Positions 33,583 to 44,017 of a DNA stretch of 64,000 nt are shown piece by piece. Both the position numbers and the translations under genes were made by a program. How positions within the stretch are numbered: position 1 is the first letter of the stretch; every line of letters begins with the position of its first letter. The notes under the pieces were generated by a model. That model saw nothing but the letters and a program-made list of their open reading frames with translations. It did not search any database and was not told where the DNA came from. This stretch comes from Lederbergia citrea. Lineage in GTDB: Bacteria; Bacillota; Bacilli; Bacillales; Bacillaceae_C. Location: positions 1,555,778-1,619,777 of the forward strand of contig NZ_JAGYPH010000001.1 of NCBI RefSeq assembly GCF_018343525.1. Reading direction: 5' to 3'.

Positions 33583-34365
33583 TTAGTTCCCCAAAATGTG
33601 ATAGCCAGAATCAACATGAATATTTTCGCCAGTAATTCCTCTTGATAGATGACTGAAGAGAAATAGAGCCGTATCACCCACTTCTTCCTGGGTTGTTGCC
33701 CTGCGAAGTGGTGCTTTTTCTTCAATTACTTTCAAAATGCTATTAAAATCACTGATGCCTTTTGCAGACAATGTTCTGATTGGTCCTGCTGAAATTGAAT
33801 TAACACGGATGCCTTGTTTACCAAGATCATTGGCCAAATACATCACACTTGCATCAAGTGATGCTTTTGCTACACCCATGACATTGTAGTTTGCAACAAC
33901 ACGCTCTCCGCCAAGGTAGGTCATTGTAACAATGCTGCCGCCTTCAGGCATAACATCTAACTTTTGAACAGCTTTAGCAACAGCTGTTAGTGAATAAGCG
34001 CTGATGTTATGTGCAAGTAAAAAGCCATCACGAGTAACATTTAGATAATCACCAGTAAGCTCTTCTTTATTAGCAAATGCGATACAATGAGCAATACCAT
34101 GCACAGGGCCATATTTCTCTTTAATCAAGTTAAAGCATTGTTCGATATCTTCGTCCTTTGTAACATCGCATGGAAGAACAATCGATTCATTTCCTTCAAG
34201 AGAATCTGCAAGTTCACGGACACTTCTTTCTAGTCGTTCACCAGCATATGTAAAAATTAGCCTTCCCCCAGCTTCATGAAGAGAGCGTGCAATCCCCCAT
34301 GCAATACTTCGTTTATTAGCTACACCCATAATCACGAATGTCTTTCCATTCACTGAAAGATTCAT
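33583..34365 (-). CDS. fabI: Enoyl-ACP reductase FabI
   Basis: 260 residues from the second ATG (34365), spaced better from TAGGAGG than the first. It reduces enoyl-ACP in fatty-acid elongation with NAD(P)H. Features: VIMGVANKRSIAWGIARSLH at the cofactor site, the catalytic pair in YNVMGVAKASLDAS and the C-terminal GITGENIHVDSGYHILG. Single-gene unit; a FapR operator lies about 80 bases upstream, so control by malonyl-CoA-responsive FapR is expected. Confidence 0.95.
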   Translation of the reverse strand: MNLSVNGKTFVIMGVANKRSIAWGIARSLHEAGGRLIFTYAGERLERSVRELADSLEGNESIVLPCDVTKDEDIEQCFNLIKEKYGPVHGIAHCIAFANKEELTGDYLNVTRDGFLLAHNISAYSLTAVAKAVQKLDVMPEGGSIVTMTYLGGERVVANYNVMGVAKASLDASVMYLANDLGKQGIRVNSISAGPIRTLSAKGISDFNSILKVIEEKAPLRRATTQEEVGDTALFLFSHLSRGITGENIHVDSGYHILGN

Positions 34366-34444
34366 CATTAATCCTCCTAAGTATAACGTTCAGCTCCAAC
34401 ACCTAGAGGTCATCATGGCGCTTGAACTTTTGTTATCACATGTT

Positions 34445-34463
34445 ATTAGTACCTAGTCATAAT
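34445..34463. promoter_or_regulatory. FapR operator upstream of fabI
   Basis: ATTAGTACCTAGTCATAAT closely matches the FapR consensus (ATTAGTACCTAGTCTTAAT), a 17-bp dyad. FapR represses fatty-acid and phospholipid genes and is released by malonyl-CoA. Distance to fabI and a second site at fabH make this firm. Confidence 0.85.
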
Positions 34464-34523
34464 CATACACGATAACTTTCAAGATTGTAAAGGCTGAGTC
34501 CCTTTATCACAGTTGCACTTAAA

Positions 34524-36377
34524 CTATATACTATATTGGAGCTCATGAATAAGATAATCAACATATTCTTTCGAACCAGTAACGATCAACCTGTCATCCA
34601 TATGAAGCTCAGTGTCCCCGTGGGGAACGATGGAATCTTTTCCCCGGAAAACACGAACAACGATTACATCTCCCATAAACGGAAATTCCCTTAATGTCAT
34701 CCGGTCAAATTCCCGATTCAACATATGAATTTCATATAATGACGTTTCCCGATTCATCATGATTTCTGCAATATTTGGTGTTTCAATTAATGCTTTCATT
34801 AGTTCCGTTGTTGAAAGTATTGTCGAAAAAACTTCAATTTCTTTTTCTTTTAATGGTTCTCCAAGCACCGGGGTTTCAATTCGGGCTACGACCCTATCCA
34901 CTTCCTGTTCTTTTGCAGCGATTGCCAGTCTAGCATTCAATTCTTCATCACCAGTAGAAATGAAAAGTATGTCAGCTTCGAATACTCCCGCTTTTTCTAA
35001 TTCGGATTCTTTATAATCATTAAGCTCAACTATATTAAACACAGAATCCCCGATTTGAGACTCTCCCTTTTCCATTTTTTTATGGAAAACAGTGGTTTTG
35101 TATTTAGCTGGATTCAACTCTTTCGATACCGGCAAGGTTAGCTGATTCGCTCCAATAAATGTTGCGTTCAACTTCCTTTCATGTACATTTTCTTTTGGGA
35201 ACCATTTTTTAAATAAAATTGGCGTCACGATACATGAAATAACAGCAACAAGGATGAACGTACCACTCATTTCCGGTGTAATCACATTAATCCTTTCCGC
35301 AATTTTTGCAGCAGCAATCACAAGCGATAATGTAGATGTAAGCAAAAATGCGGAAGCCATTACAGTTTTCATGTCATACCAACGCCTAAGAATTAGGACA
35401 GGCAGTACCTTAGACACGAATAATGCGATGAGTAGAAGCGGAATAAGCAACAGCATTTGCTTATTACTTAAAAGCGACCATAAATCGAGATGAACCCCAA
35501 CCATCACAAAGAAAATGGGAATCACAAATCCGTAACCAAATGAATCGAGCTGCCGAACCATATCTTGATTCGGATTTAGTAGCGAAACAAGGGTACCTGC
35601 TAAAAAAGCACCAAGAATATTTTCTGCCCCAACAGTTTCAGAAAGAGCGACGAGTACAATAATTAAAGTAAAAATTGCCCGGGTACCAATTTGAACCGTA
35701 CCACTCGATAGCCCTTCAACAAAAGATCTATTTTTAAAGCGCCTACCTATAAAATATAAAAGAATCCCAGCTGCAAATAAAATGAGCAATAACCACATAT
35801 TGCTTTTACCGTCTCCTGATACAGAAACAAAAACTGCAAGCAAAATCATTGTGACTAAATCCGCAATTACTGCAACAAGTAAAATAATTTGACCAATTCC
35901 GGCCTTCATGATATTTGCTTCTTTCAACGTAGGAACAACAACTCCCAATGAGATCGTCGAAATAATCAAAGTCATTATTAATACATTATCAATTAAGCCG
36001 ATTTTTACAAATATATAGGATAATCCAATCGATAAAAGAAAAATACCGGCAAAAATTACAGTTGATACAGCGAGTCTATTCGGTTCATGCTTACCATTTG
36101 CCAAGACTAATTTCTTTTTGTTAGATTTGAAAGCGGAAAAATCGATTTCTAATCCACTTAAAAACATCAAAAAAATAAAACCTAATGTAGAAAGTGTAGT
36201 AAGCCAGGAACCCTCGTGAATAAGGTTCAATCCGCTTTTACCAATAATCAACCCCATAATAATTTCCGCAATGACAACAGGCATAAATGTTAGCCGAAAG
36301 CGATGGAGAACAAGAGGAGTAATAAAAGCGACAATTAGTACGATTACTAGTGAGATCAAAGATGACTCATGTTCCAT
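34524..36377 (-). CDS. yjbQ: CPA2 cation:proton antiporter with RCK domain
   Basis: 617 residues. About 12 membrane helices (1-385), with the CPA2 core SGLEIDFSAF and TLKEANIMKAGIGQIILLVA. The cytoplasmic part (about 400-617) has a degenerate nucleotide-binding TrkA-N-like region and a TrkA-C domain (GDTELHMDDRLIVTGSKEYV). Resembles KefB-type and B. subtilis YjbQ proteins that exchange K+ or Na+ for H+. It follows mgtE by 20 bases, so the two ion transporters form an operon. Confidence 0.88.
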   Translation of the reverse strand: MEHESSLISLVIVLIVAFITPLVLHRFRLTFMPVVIAEIIMGLIIGKSGLNLIHEGSWLTTLSTLGFIFLMFLSGLEIDFSAFKSNKKKLVLANGKHEPNRLAVSTVIFAGIFLLSIGLSYIFVKIGLIDNVLIMTLIISTISLGVVVPTLKEANIMKAGIGQIILLVAVIADLVTMILLAVFVSVSGDGKSNMWLLLILFAAGILLYFIGRRFKNRSFVEGLSSGTVQIGTRAIFTLIIVLVALSETVGAENILGAFLAGTLVSLLNPNQDMVRQLDSFGYGFVIPIFFVMVGVHLDLWSLLSNKQMLLLIPLLLIALFVSKVLPVLILRRWYDMKTVMASAFLLTSTLSLVIAAAKIAERINVITPEMSGTFILVAVISCIVTPILFKKWFPKENVHERKLNATFIGANQLTLPVSKELNPAKYKTTVFHKKMEKGESQIGDSVFNIVELNDYKESELEKAGVFEADILFISTGDEELNARLAIAAKEQEVDRVVARIETPVLGEPLKEKEIEVFSTILSTTELMKALIETPNIAEIMMNRETSLYEIHMLNREFDRMTLREFPFMGDVIVVRVFRGKDSIVPHGDTELHMDDRLIVTGSKEYVDYLIHELQYSI

Positions 36378-36397
36378 AGATGATTCTCCCGCTTCCT

Positions 36398-37771
36398 CTA
36401 ATGGACTAAATAACTCATAAACAGTGTTGCCAAACCAAAGTAAATTAAAATTGAAGTAATGTCATTCATCGTTGTAATAAACGGACCGGATGCTACTGCA
36501 GGATCAATTTTTAGCCTATGCATAACTAATGGAACAAGAGAACCAGCAAGTGTAGCCACAAACAAGGACGCCAAAATAGAAATACCTACAAGAAAACCAA
36601 GGAACAGCTCCCCTTTCCAAACGTACACAACAACTGAAACAAGAACGCCACAGATTGTTCCTGTAATTAGACCTGTCCCTGCTTCACGCATGATTAACTT
36701 CATTTTATTCATTTCTTCCAACTCTCCAGTTGCTATCCCTCGCACAGCAACAGCTAATGATTGTGTCCCTGTATTTCCAGCCATACCTGCTATAAGAGGG
36801 ATAAAAACTGCCAAGATGGAAACTTGACTTAATGTATTTTCAAAACGACCGATAAGACTTGCTGTAAACATACCTAAGAAAAGGAGAATAATTAGCCACG
36901 GAAGCCGCTTTTTAGCTGCAGAAAATGGATTTCGGTCCATTGTATCCATGTCAGAGACACCTGCAAGCTTCGAGTAGTCATCCGATGCTTCTTCATCAAT
37001 AACATCGATAATATCGTCAACAGTAATGATTCCGAGTAAATGATTTTGAAAATCAACAACGGGCAATGCCAATAAGTCATAATCTCTCATTTGCCTGGCA
37101 GCATCTTCTTGGTCCGCCCCAACTGAAATGGAGATGATTCTATCGAACATAATGTCGGTGATCATTGTGTCATCGCTACTGATGATTAAGTCGCGAAGGG
37201 AAATAACTCCGACAAGCCGACCATCATCATCTGTTACATACACATAATAAATGGTTTCTGCCTTAGGTGCTTCATTTTTCAAAATATACATAGCTGATCT
37301 GACTGTCTGATTTGCTGATATTGCAACAAATTCAGTAGTCATAATACTACCGGCTGTATATTCCTCGTAGTGAAGAAGCCCTTTAATTTCCTGAGCATCT
37401 TCTTTATTCATTATGGTCAAATAGCTGGCTACTTGATCTTTATCCAATTTATTCAACACATCGACAGCATTGTCTGCATACATATTTGCAAGCATATCAG
37501 CCGCATATTTCGGCTCCATTCCCGCCAAAATATCCTTATAATCGCTATCATCGATTTCTAGTACTTCAAAAAAGTTAGCTAGTTCATCCGGAGATAAATA
37601 ATGATAAATTTTTATACGGTCGACCTGTTCAAGTTTGGAATAAAATTGAGCCTGGTCATACGGATGAAGATTCATAAATTCATTCCTAAATGCTTGAAGA
37701 TCATCATCGGACATTGACTGGATTAGTATTTCTTCGTTAATTTTTTCGTTTTCATCGACGTTGAATTCCAT
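36398..37771 (-). CDS. mgtE: MgtE-family magnesium transporter
   Basis: 457 residues from the ATG at 37771, eight bases after GAGGAG (a GTG three codons earlier is too close to the site). N-terminal superhelical domain, two CBS domains (about 135-255), a connecting helix and five membrane helices ending PAVASGPFITTMNDITSILI, with the ion-path Asp. The cytosolic domains close the channel when Mg2+ is high. No M-box riboswitch was seen in the 200 bases upstream, so a copy with such control may exist elsewhere. Confidence 0.93.
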   Translation of the reverse strand: MEFNVDENEKINEEILIQSMSDDDLQAFRNEFMNLHPYDQAQFYSKLEQVDRIKIYHYLSPDELANFFEVLEIDDSDYKDILAGMEPKYAADMLANMYADNAVDVLNKLDKDQVASYLTIMNKEDAQEIKGLLHYEEYTAGSIMTTEFVAISANQTVRSAMYILKNEAPKAETIYYVYVTDDDGRLVGVISLRDLIISSDDTMITDIMFDRIISISVGADQEDAARQMRDYDLLALPVVDFQNHLLGIITVDDIIDVIDEEASDDYSKLAGVSDMDTMDRNPFSAAKKRLPWLIILLFLGMFTASLIGRFENTLSQVSILAVFIPLIAGMAGNTGTQSLAVAVRGIATGELEEMNKMKLIMREAGTGLITGTICGVLVSVVVYVWKGELFLGFLVGISILASLFVATLAGSLVPLVMHRLKIDPAVASGPFITTMNDITSILIYFGLATLFMSYLVH

Positions 37772-37968
37772 TATGACCACTCCTCTCCATTCATCTTCAT
37801 TATCCTAACAAATTAGTCTGGATTTGTCGTTATTATTAATAGAAATTAAACAAGATGGCTCTAATATTTTTGCATAAGGGAAGTCACATTATTACAATTA
37901 TCCAATACGCAGGGCGCTTGGTATAAGCAGATGCTCATGAAAATAAAGCTTATGAAACGGGTGATAAG

Positions 37969-38706
37969 ATGAAAATTGATATTATTGGTGACGTGCATGG
38001 ATGTTTCAATGAATTTAAAGCTCTTACAATAAAGCTTGGGTATAATTGGGAAAATGGACTGCCCAAACATAAGAATAACCGGATTCTTGGCTTTGTCGGC
38101 GATATAACCGATCGAGGGCCAAGCTCTCTTGAAATGATTGCAACTGTCTATAATCTTTGGAAGAAAAGGAATGCCTATTATGTTCCCGGTAATCATTGTG
38201 ATAAACTATATCGTTTTTTTCTCGGAAGAAAAGTTCAAATTTCCCACGGACTGGAAACCACCGTCGCTGAACTAGAAGCACTAACCGGAAAAAAGGCAAA
38301 CCACTACAAACGGCAATTTATGCAACTTTATGAAGAATCACCTTTCTATCAAATTTTGGATGAAGGTAAACTTGTCATTGCCCATGCCGGAATTCGAGAA
38401 GATTATATTGGTGAATATCATAAAAGTGTTAAAACCTTTGTTCTATATGGTGATATTACTGGTGAATTTCTCTCCAATGGCATGCCTGTCAGACTTGACT
38501 GGGCTAAAGAATATAAAGGAAATCCGTTGATTGTTTATGGCCACACTCCTGTAAAAGAACCGCGTAAGATTGGAAACACCATTAATATTGATACAGGTGC
38601 TGTGTTTGGTGGAAAGTTGACAGCTCTACGTTATCCAGAAATGGAAACCGTTTCTGTTCCTTCCACAATGCCGTTTATACAAGAGAAATTCAAAACCTTT
38701 GATTAG
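37969..38706 (+). CDS. prpE: Bis(5'-nucleosyl)-tetraphosphatase PrpE
   Basis: 245 residues. Calcineurin-like phosphoesterase with all metal motifs: [37 protein letters not shown] and [10 protein letters not shown]. PrpE hydrolyses Ap4A asymmetrically, and in Bacillus it affects spore germination. ATG after ACGGGTGATAAG. Divergent from mgtE and convergent with the pseudouridine synthase. Confidence 0.92.
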   Translation: MKIDIIGDVHGCFNEFKALTIKLGYNWENGLPKHKNNRILGFVGDITDRGPSSLEMIATVYNLWKKRNAYYVPGNHCDKLYRFFLGRKVQISHGLETTVAELEALTGKKANHYKRQFMQLYEESPFYQILDEGKLVIAHAGIREDYIGEYHKSVKTFVLYGDITGEFLSNGMPVRLDWAKEYKGNPLIVYGHTPVKEPRKIGNTINIDTGAVFGGKLTALRYPEMETVSVPSTMPFIQEKFKTFD

Positions 38707-38721
38707 GCTTTCCACAGTTAA

Positions 38722-38769
38722 AAGGGCTGTCCCAGAGCATACATCACTCTTACGGTTGGGACAACCCTT
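38722..38769. terminator. Bidirectional terminator between prpE and rluD-type gene
   Basis: AAGGGCTGTCCCA and TGGGACAACCCTT pair around a loop of about 22 bases. It ends both convergent units. Confidence 0.7.
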
Positions 38770-38776
38770 AACGCTT

Positions 38777-39685
38777 TTATCCTTTTTCCAGAATGCTTTT
38801 CATGTCAATTGGCAGTGAAGCATAAAAGACCATTTCTGTTTTTTTAAATGGATGTGTAAAACGCAACTCTTTACAATGAAGAGCTTGTCGCCCTATTTCC
38901 CCTTGGTTTCCACCATATAAATCATCACCTAGCAATGGGTGGCCAACATGCGCCATATGAACCCTAATTTGATGTGTCCTTCCTGTTTCAAGCTGTAGTT
39001 TTAAGTGGGTAAATTGGGATAATTGGTTTACCACATTAAAATGAGTCACTGCTCGTTGGCCGTCCGTTCTTACTTGCCGTTCAATGATACTATCGGGACT
39101 CCTACCAATCGGAGCATCAATACAACCCGACTGTTTTTCAAAAACCCCTTCTGCGAACGCTTCATAAAAACGGTATAGACTTTGTTTTTGCTGCATTACG
39201 CTTAGCAAATGATGGGCATGGCGATGTTTAGCAGCGAGTACAAGCCCAGAAGTATTACGATCAAGCCTTGTAACGATATGGACAGCGGCTAGAACATTTG
39301 TCTGTTCATAGTAATGAACAAGTGCATTTGCTAGGCTACCTGTTGGATGCTCCCGCGATGGTATTGAATTCATAAACGGAGGTTTATCAATGATGATAAT
39401 ATCTTGATCTTCATAAACAATAGAAAGTGGAATATTTTCACCTTTCATTTGATCATTTAACTCTTCGGGAGGAAACACTATTTCTAGCACATCAAATTCT
39501 TGAAGTCTAAAACGAACGGTTTGTTCCTTTCCATTCACTTTGATTGAGCCGCCAGCAAACTTAATATCGGATAGTGCTCGCCTCGATAAACTTTGTTCAG
39601 ATAAGTATTCTTTAATATCCTTGCCATTATCTTTTTTTTCCATTTTCCACTTCAGTGAATATGGCTTCAAATCTTTATTAATCAT
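38777..39685 (-). CDS. RluA/RluD-family pseudouridine synthase
   Basis: 302 residues from the ATG at 39685, overlapping the nadK stop by eight bases. Layout: a short S4-like N-terminal part ([20 protein letters not shown]), then the catalytic domain with [20 protein letters not shown] (the aspartate) and [20 protein letters not shown]. It isomerises uridine in rRNA or tRNA; the target is unknown. Corresponds to B. subtilis YjbO. Forms a unit with the synthetase and nadK. Confidence 0.88.
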   Translation of the reverse strand: MINKDLKPYSLKWKMEKKDNGKDIKEYLSEQSLSRRALSDIKFAGGSIKVNGKEQTVRFRLQEFDVLEIVFPPEELNDQMKGENIPLSIVYEDQDIIIIDKPPFMNSIPSREHPTGSLANALVHYYEQTNVLAAVHIVTRLDRNTSGLVLAAKHRHAHHLLSVMQQKQSLYRFYEAFAEGVFEKQSGCIDAPIGRSPDSIIERQVRTDGQRAVTHFNVVNQLSQFTHLKLQLETGRTHQIRVHMAHVGHPLLGDDLYGGNQGEIGRQALHCKELRFTHPFKKTEMVFYASLPIDMKSILEKG

Positions 39686-40475
39686 CTGAAATAAATGAGT
39701 CGTGGACCCGTTTCCAGAATGGGAATGGACGGAATCTGGCAAAGCGGACCTTTTCTTTCGCCACTTTAAATTGAATAGACTTCACATCGCGGTGCATGAC
39801 TGTCAAATGGTCAATGGTCACATGAAAATCAAATGCATTGACCGGCTTTAAAACCAATGTATGATGCTCGGGTAAAATGAGCGGAGAACCGACAGTCCGA
39901 AAGACCCTATTATTGATCGAAGCCATTTCGGCAAGCTGAATGGAATGAAGCGATGGATGGATGATGGCACCACCTAACGCTTTATTATATGCTGTGCTTC
40001 CAGACGGTGTAGAAACACATAATCCGTCACCCCGAAATCGTTCAAAATGATCGCCACGAATTTCAACGTCCATCACAAGAGTACCCACAAGACTTTTAAC
40101 TGTCGATTCGTTTAAAGCAAGATACCTCGTTTCCTTTCCACCGTGACGATAGCGAATCATCACTTCGAGCAGTGGATACTCAATAATCTGATAAGGTGTT
40201 TTGGCGATCGCGATTACTAATTTTTCAATTTCACTCGGCACCCAGTCTGCATAAAAACCGAGATGCCCCGTATGTACACCTACAAAAGCTGTTTTATCCA
40301 GCCTTGAACTGTATCGATGAAATGCATATAATAATGTACCGTCACCGCCAACGGAAATGACAATATCCGGTTGATCCTCATCGTAAACCATTTCAAAATC
40401 CTGCAAATATGCTCTCATTTTATGCATTAACGCATTGGATGTCGGGTTTCCTTTAGATGTAATCGCAAACTTCAA
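39678..40475 (-). CDS. nadK: NAD kinase
   Basis: 265 residues, counted from TTG at 40475 ([10 protein letters not shown]), with GAAAGGGTG eight bases before; a GTG nine bases earlier is less well placed. Motifs: [20 protein letters not shown] (the GGDGT loop) and [20 protein letters not shown]. It makes NADP from NAD and ATP. In B. subtilis the matching gene is nadF, in the same place after the alarmone synthetase. Confidence 0.93.
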   Translation of the reverse strand: MKFAITSKGNPTSNALMHKMRAYLQDFEMVYDEDQPDIVISVGGDGTLLYAFHRYSSRLDKTAFVGVHTGHLGFYADWVPSEIEKLVIAIAKTPYQIIEYPLLEVMIRYRHGGKETRYLALNESTVKSLVGTLVMDVEIRGDHFERFRGDGLCVSTPSGSTAYNKALGGAIIHPSLHSIQLAEMASINNRVFRTVGSPLILPEHHTLVLKPVNAFDFHVTIDHLTVMHRDVKSIQFKVAKEKVRFARFRPFPFWKRVHDSFISDD

Positions 40476-40509
40476 TCTTCTCACCCTTTCATGCTGTCAT
40501 TAAAGTAGT

Positions 40510-41160
40510 TTATTGATAATTTTTCTTTTCAATTTTTTTGACAGCTTCTTTATTCTTACTAAAGTAAGCCTGTGCTTCCTGGATTTCTTCTTTTATTTGC
40601 GACATTTCTTCATCAAGTCGGAAAGCTGCTTCCGCTGCCCTCTCCAGTCTTGTGTTAATTTCTTCGGGAAATTGGCCCTTATATTTATAGTTCAACGAAT
40701 GTTCAATTGTCGCCCAAAAGTTCATGGCCAGTGTCCGAATTTGAATTTCTGCCAAAATCTTTTTCTCTCCGCTGATTGTTTGTACTGGATATTCAATGAC
40801 TACATGATAGGAACGATAACCACTCGGCTTTTTATGGGAAATATAATTTCTTTCTTCAACTACTCGAAAATCATTTCTATTTCGCAGTAATTTAACGACT
40901 GTTTCAATATCATCGACAAATTGACACATCATTCGCAGTCCCGCAATATCCTGCATTTCGGTTACAAGCTTATCTAAAGGTATCCTCTTTTGGTGTGCCT
41001 TATCGAGTATACTTGCTACCGGTTTAACCCGCCCTGTTACAAATTCAATGGGTGAGTGTTCATACTCATGTTCAAATTGGCTTCTCATGCCTTTTAATTT
41101 AATCTTTAATTCATCAATCGCTTGTTTATAGGGAATTAAAAATTGATCCCAATGTTTCAT
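40510..41160 (-). CDS. sasB: Small alarmone synthetase (SasB/YjbM)
   Basis: 216 residues: a stand-alone RelA/SpoT synthetase domain without a hydrolase domain. Motifs: GRVKPVASILDKAHQKRIP, MQDIAGLRMMCQFVDDI, KPSGYRSYHVVIEYPV and EIQIRTLAMNFWATIEHSLN (Glu of the active site). It makes (p)ppGpp as a homotetramer. Lysine-rich end. Starts the leftward unit with nadK and the pseudouridine synthase; divergent from yjbK. Confidence 0.92.
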   Translation of the reverse strand: MKHWDQFLIPYKQAIDELKIKLKGMRSQFEHEYEHSPIEFVTGRVKPVASILDKAHQKRIPLDKLVTEMQDIAGLRMMCQFVDDIETVVKLLRNRNDFRVVEERNYISHKKPSGYRSYHVVIEYPVQTISGEKKILAEIQIRTLAMNFWATIEHSLNYKYKGQFPEEINTRLERAAEAAFRLDEEMSQIKEEIQEAQAYFSKNKEAVKKIEKKNYQ

Positions 41161-41355
41161 TATACGGTCACCTCTTCATTATAAAACGAAATTAATTGGA
41201 TGAAGGTGTAAAGAATTAATCATCCTTATTTTAGCACAAACAGGAATTTCTTAAAGTTTCGCTACCTTTTATTTCATTTTTTTATCATTTTTGATTGAAT
41301 ACAGGCCCGAATCAAGCAATAATATAGGGAAGCCCGATTGGAAAGGATGATTCCG

Positions 41356-41931
41356 GTGTCAAGAGATATAGAAATAGAATTTAAAAATATAGTAACCAAA
41401 GCTGAGTTTCAGCTTCTTTTACATACATTTAACATCTCAAGCAGTCAGTTTTTCAATCAAAAAAATCACTATTTCGATACAGTAAATTTTGCTTTGAAGA
41501 ATGTAAATACAGCGTTAAGGGTAAGAGAATTACCAAGAGGTTTTGAACTAACATTAAAAAAACCAGCAAAAGTAGGACTATTAGAAATCAATCAACCTCT
41601 AAGTAATGTAGAATCGAATCTTCTTTTAGCAAATAGCATATTCCCTGATGGAGAAGTTGCGGATGAAATTGAGGCAATGAATATAGATGTAAAAACGCTT
41701 GAACTATTTGGTTCACTAACTACTACTAGAGCAGAAACAAAATACAAAAATGGCCTGCTTGTTTTTGACCATAGCTTTTATTTAGGTCAAGAAGATTTTG
41801 AAATTGAATATGAAACAATAGATTGGGATATAGGTCAAGAAACATTTAATCATCTACTGGAAGAATTAAACATCGATCGACGTCCAGCCGATAGTAAAAT
41901 AGGAAGGCTTTATCACGCCAAAATAGGGTAG
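41356..41931 (+). CDS. yjbK: CYTH-domain protein YjbK
   Basis: 191 residues from the GTG at 41356 (MSRDIEIEFKN), with AAAGGATG upstream; the TTG at 41338 has no site. CYTH marks: EIEFKN at the start, ALRVRELPRGFELTLKKPA and FDHSFYLGQEDFEIEYET. The fold is a tunnel that binds triphosphates; family members act as triphosphatases. Its place beside a (p)ppGpp synthetase is conserved in Bacillus and hints at polyphosphate or nucleotide work. Confidence 0.88.
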   Translation: MSRDIEIEFKNIVTKAEFQLLLHTFNISSSQFFNQKNHYFDTVNFALKNVNTALRVRELPRGFELTLKKPAKVGLLEINQPLSNVESNLLLANSIFPDGEVADEIEAMNIDVKTLELFGSLTTTRAETKYKNGLLVFDHSFYLGQEDFEIEYETIDWDIGQETFNHLLEELNIDRRPADSKIGRLYHAKIG

Positions 41932-41964
41932 AAATAAAAGAAGTTTTTAAAAGGGTGGATGGCT

Positions 41965-42639
41965 ATGAATACATTGGGACAATTAAAGACATTACATGAT
42001 ATTCAGTTGTTAAGAGGATTTTCTAGCGATAAAGTTAGTACAAGTCTTAATAGCAGTGGAAATTCAGAATTCGAGGACCTCCTACAACAATTAATACATC
42101 CAGCACCACCGTCCAGTAGCCAAGTCATGAATATAAACACATTAGGTGCGGTCTATCGTATGCAAAATTTAGGAAGCAACACAGCTATATCCAACGCCAT
42201 CGGAATTCCTAACAATGCAAAAGAAGCTTCCGAATCTGTGAAAGCACAAACGGAAATACTCCCCAAAAGTATCGAGGAAGTTATTCAGAAGGCATCAGAG
42301 GTGTACAAGCTTCCTGAAAAGCTTATTAAAGCTATCATTAAACATGAATCAAATTTCAACCCTGGACTTGTCAGCCATGCAGGTGCCTCCGGACTTATGC
42401 AACTTATGCCTGCTACAGCACGCGGACTTGGGGTGACAGATATATTTGACCCTGGACAAAATGTCATGGCCGGAAGTAAATATTTACGGAACATGTTGGA
42501 TAAGTATGAAGGAAATCTTGTCCTTGCCTTAGCAGCTTATAATGCGGGACCGGGAAATGTAGATAAATACGGGGGCATTCCTCCATTTAAGGAAACTCAA
42601 AGTTACGTCAAAAAAGTGACTGGCACGTATTACAGTTAA
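41965..42639 (+). CDS. yjbJ: Lytic transglycosylase YjbJ
   Basis: 224 residues. A variable front, then an SLT domain (about 110-220): IIKHESNFNPGLVSHAGASG with the catalytic Glu, LMQLMPATARGLGV and ALAAYNAGPGNVDKYGGIPP. It cleaves peptidoglycan glycan strands to 1,6-anhydro ends. No clear signal peptide, as in its B. subtilis relative. The ATG at 41965 is preferred to that at 41959, which is too close to GGGTGG. It lies 33 bases after yjbK and ends at a terminator. Confidence 0.88.
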   Translation: MNTLGQLKTLHDIQLLRGFSSDKVSTSLNSSGNSEFEDLLQQLIHPAPPSSSQVMNINTLGAVYRMQNLGSNTAISNAIGIPNNAKEASESVKAQTEILPKSIEEVIQKASEVYKLPEKLIKAIIKHESNFNPGLVSHAGASGLMQLMPATARGLGVTDIFDPGQNVMAGSKYLRNMLDKYEGNLVLALAAYNAGPGNVDKYGGIPPFKETQSYVKKVTGTYYS

Positions 42640-42645
42640 ATGACT

Positions 42646-42675
42646 AAAGCCCTGTTATTATAACCGGGCTTTTTT
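42646..42675 (+). terminator. Terminator after yjbJ
   Basis: AAAGCCC and GGGCTTT pair around thirteen bases, followed by a TTTTTT run, eight bases after the yjbJ stop. Confidence 0.8.
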
Positions 42676-42776
42676 GCATGGGAAATTTGCACGAAATGAC
42701 ACAGTGCTATTTGTTTGAGTTATCCCAACCTGATTGCTACAATGAACATACTATTTTAGATAAAGGAGCGATTCAT

Positions 42777-43178
42777 ATGGTTGAGAAACATGCGACGCCG
42801 TATGACGCAATTGGGGCAGAAAAACTTGCTGTACTCGTAGATGAATTTTACAGCCGTGTCGGAAAACACCCTGACTTAATACCCATTTTCCCTAAAGATT
42901 TAACGGAAGTTGCCAGAAAACAAAAGCAATTTCTGACTCAATATTTAGGAGGGCCTGCTCTTTATACCGAAGAACATGGTCATCCGATGATGCGTGCTCG
43001 CCATTTACCACATGAAGTTACACCCAGAAGAGCTAAAGCATGGCTTTCATGTATGAGTGAAGCAATGGATGAGGTTGGCCTTGAAGAAAGGTTCCGCGAG
43101 CATTTTTTTTCAAGACTTGCATTAACTGCGAAACATATGGTCAATACGCCGGATGATCCGCAAGGTGAATTAAGTTGA
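42777..43178 (+). CDS. yjbI: Truncated haemoglobin (group II) YjbI
   Basis: 133 residues from the ATG at 42777 after AAAGGAGCG. The 2-on-2 globin: FYSRVGKHPDLIPIFPKDL (B-helix Tyr), FLTQYLGGPALYTEEHGHP and MMRARHLPHEVTPRRAKAW with the proximal His. TrHbO proteins bind oxygen and nitric oxide. Its stop overlaps the spxH start, a link conserved in Firmicutes and consistent with redox or nitrosative defence. Confidence 0.92.
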   Translation: MVEKHATPYDAIGAEKLAVLVDEFYSRVGKHPDLIPIFPKDLTEVARKQKQFLTQYLGGPALYTEEHGHPMMRARHLPHEVTPRRAKAWLSCMSEAMDEVGLEERFREHFFSRLALTAKHMVNTPDDPQGELS

Positions 43179-44017
43179 TGAATACATGGTCGGCACCAAA
43201 TCCGCAGCACACGAATAATAAGCCTATGGAAATTTACTTGTTTATTGACCCTTTTTGCACGGATTGCTGGGCGCTTTCACCCATTATTAAAAAGCTGCAA
43301 CTTGAATATGGTGACTATTTCATCCTTAAATATGTCCTATGTGGCCAAATCACTTCGCTAAATAACAAAAACAAGAAAGATTTAATCCATTCAAAAAAAA
43401 CTGTAAAGAACTGTCAAACTGATCCATTTATGTATACACCACATTTAGCAGCCATCAGTATAAAGGCAGCTGAACTGCAAGGAAAAAGAGCAGGTATTCG
43501 CTTTATTCGCCGTTTACAGGAAATGCTATTTATGGAGAATGCTGATATTACGGATATTAATGTCATTCAGCAATGTGCAAAAAATGCAGATCTGGATTTA
43601 GATGAGTTTATTGGTGATATATATTCTCAAAGTGCAGCAAAGGCCTTTCAATGTGATTTAAAAATCACATCGGAAATGGAAGTTTCCGAAATGCCTGCAA
43701 TGGTATTTTTCAACGAGAATATTGAAGATGAAGGCTTAAAAATTACAGGTTTGTATTCATATGACATATACGTTCAGATTCTTACCGAAATGCTGGAGGG
43801 TTATCCAAAGCCGGCAGAAATGCCCCCGTTGGAACTGTTTTTGACCTCTAATCCGATTAATGCAACACATGATCTTGCTGTCATTTATGATCAGTCTCCG
43901 CAACAGATTGAGCGGCAAATGAAACAATTACAGTTACAACAAAAAGCACAAAAAATACACGCAAAGAACGGACCTTTTTGGAAATATAACTCGAGCAGAA
44001 ACCAAACAATGCCTTGA
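43178..44017 (+). CDS. spxH: Spx adaptor SpxH (YjbH)
   Basis: 279 residues from ATG at 43178. A DsbA/thioredoxin-like fold with FIDPFCTDCWALSPIIKKLQ, the CxxC of the family. SpxH binds Spx and delivers it to ClpXP in unstressed cells; oxidation or aggregation frees Spx. Spx itself is at 48830. Translationally coupled to yjbI by the TGATG overlap. Intact; the CTDC pair differs from the more usual CPEC. Confidence 0.9.
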   Translation: MNTWSAPNPQHTNNKPMEIYLFIDPFCTDCWALSPIIKKLQLEYGDYFILKYVLCGQITSLNNKNKKDLIHSKKTVKNCQTDPFMYTPHLAAISIKAAELQGKRAGIRFIRRLQEMLFMENADITDINVIQQCAKNADLDLDEFIGDIYSQSAAKAFQCDLKITSEMEVSEMPAMVFFNENIEDEGLKITGLYSYDIYVQILTEMLEGYPKPAEMPPLELFLTSNPINATHDLAVIYDQSPQQIERQMKQLQLQQKAQKIHAKNGPFWKYNSSRNQTMP

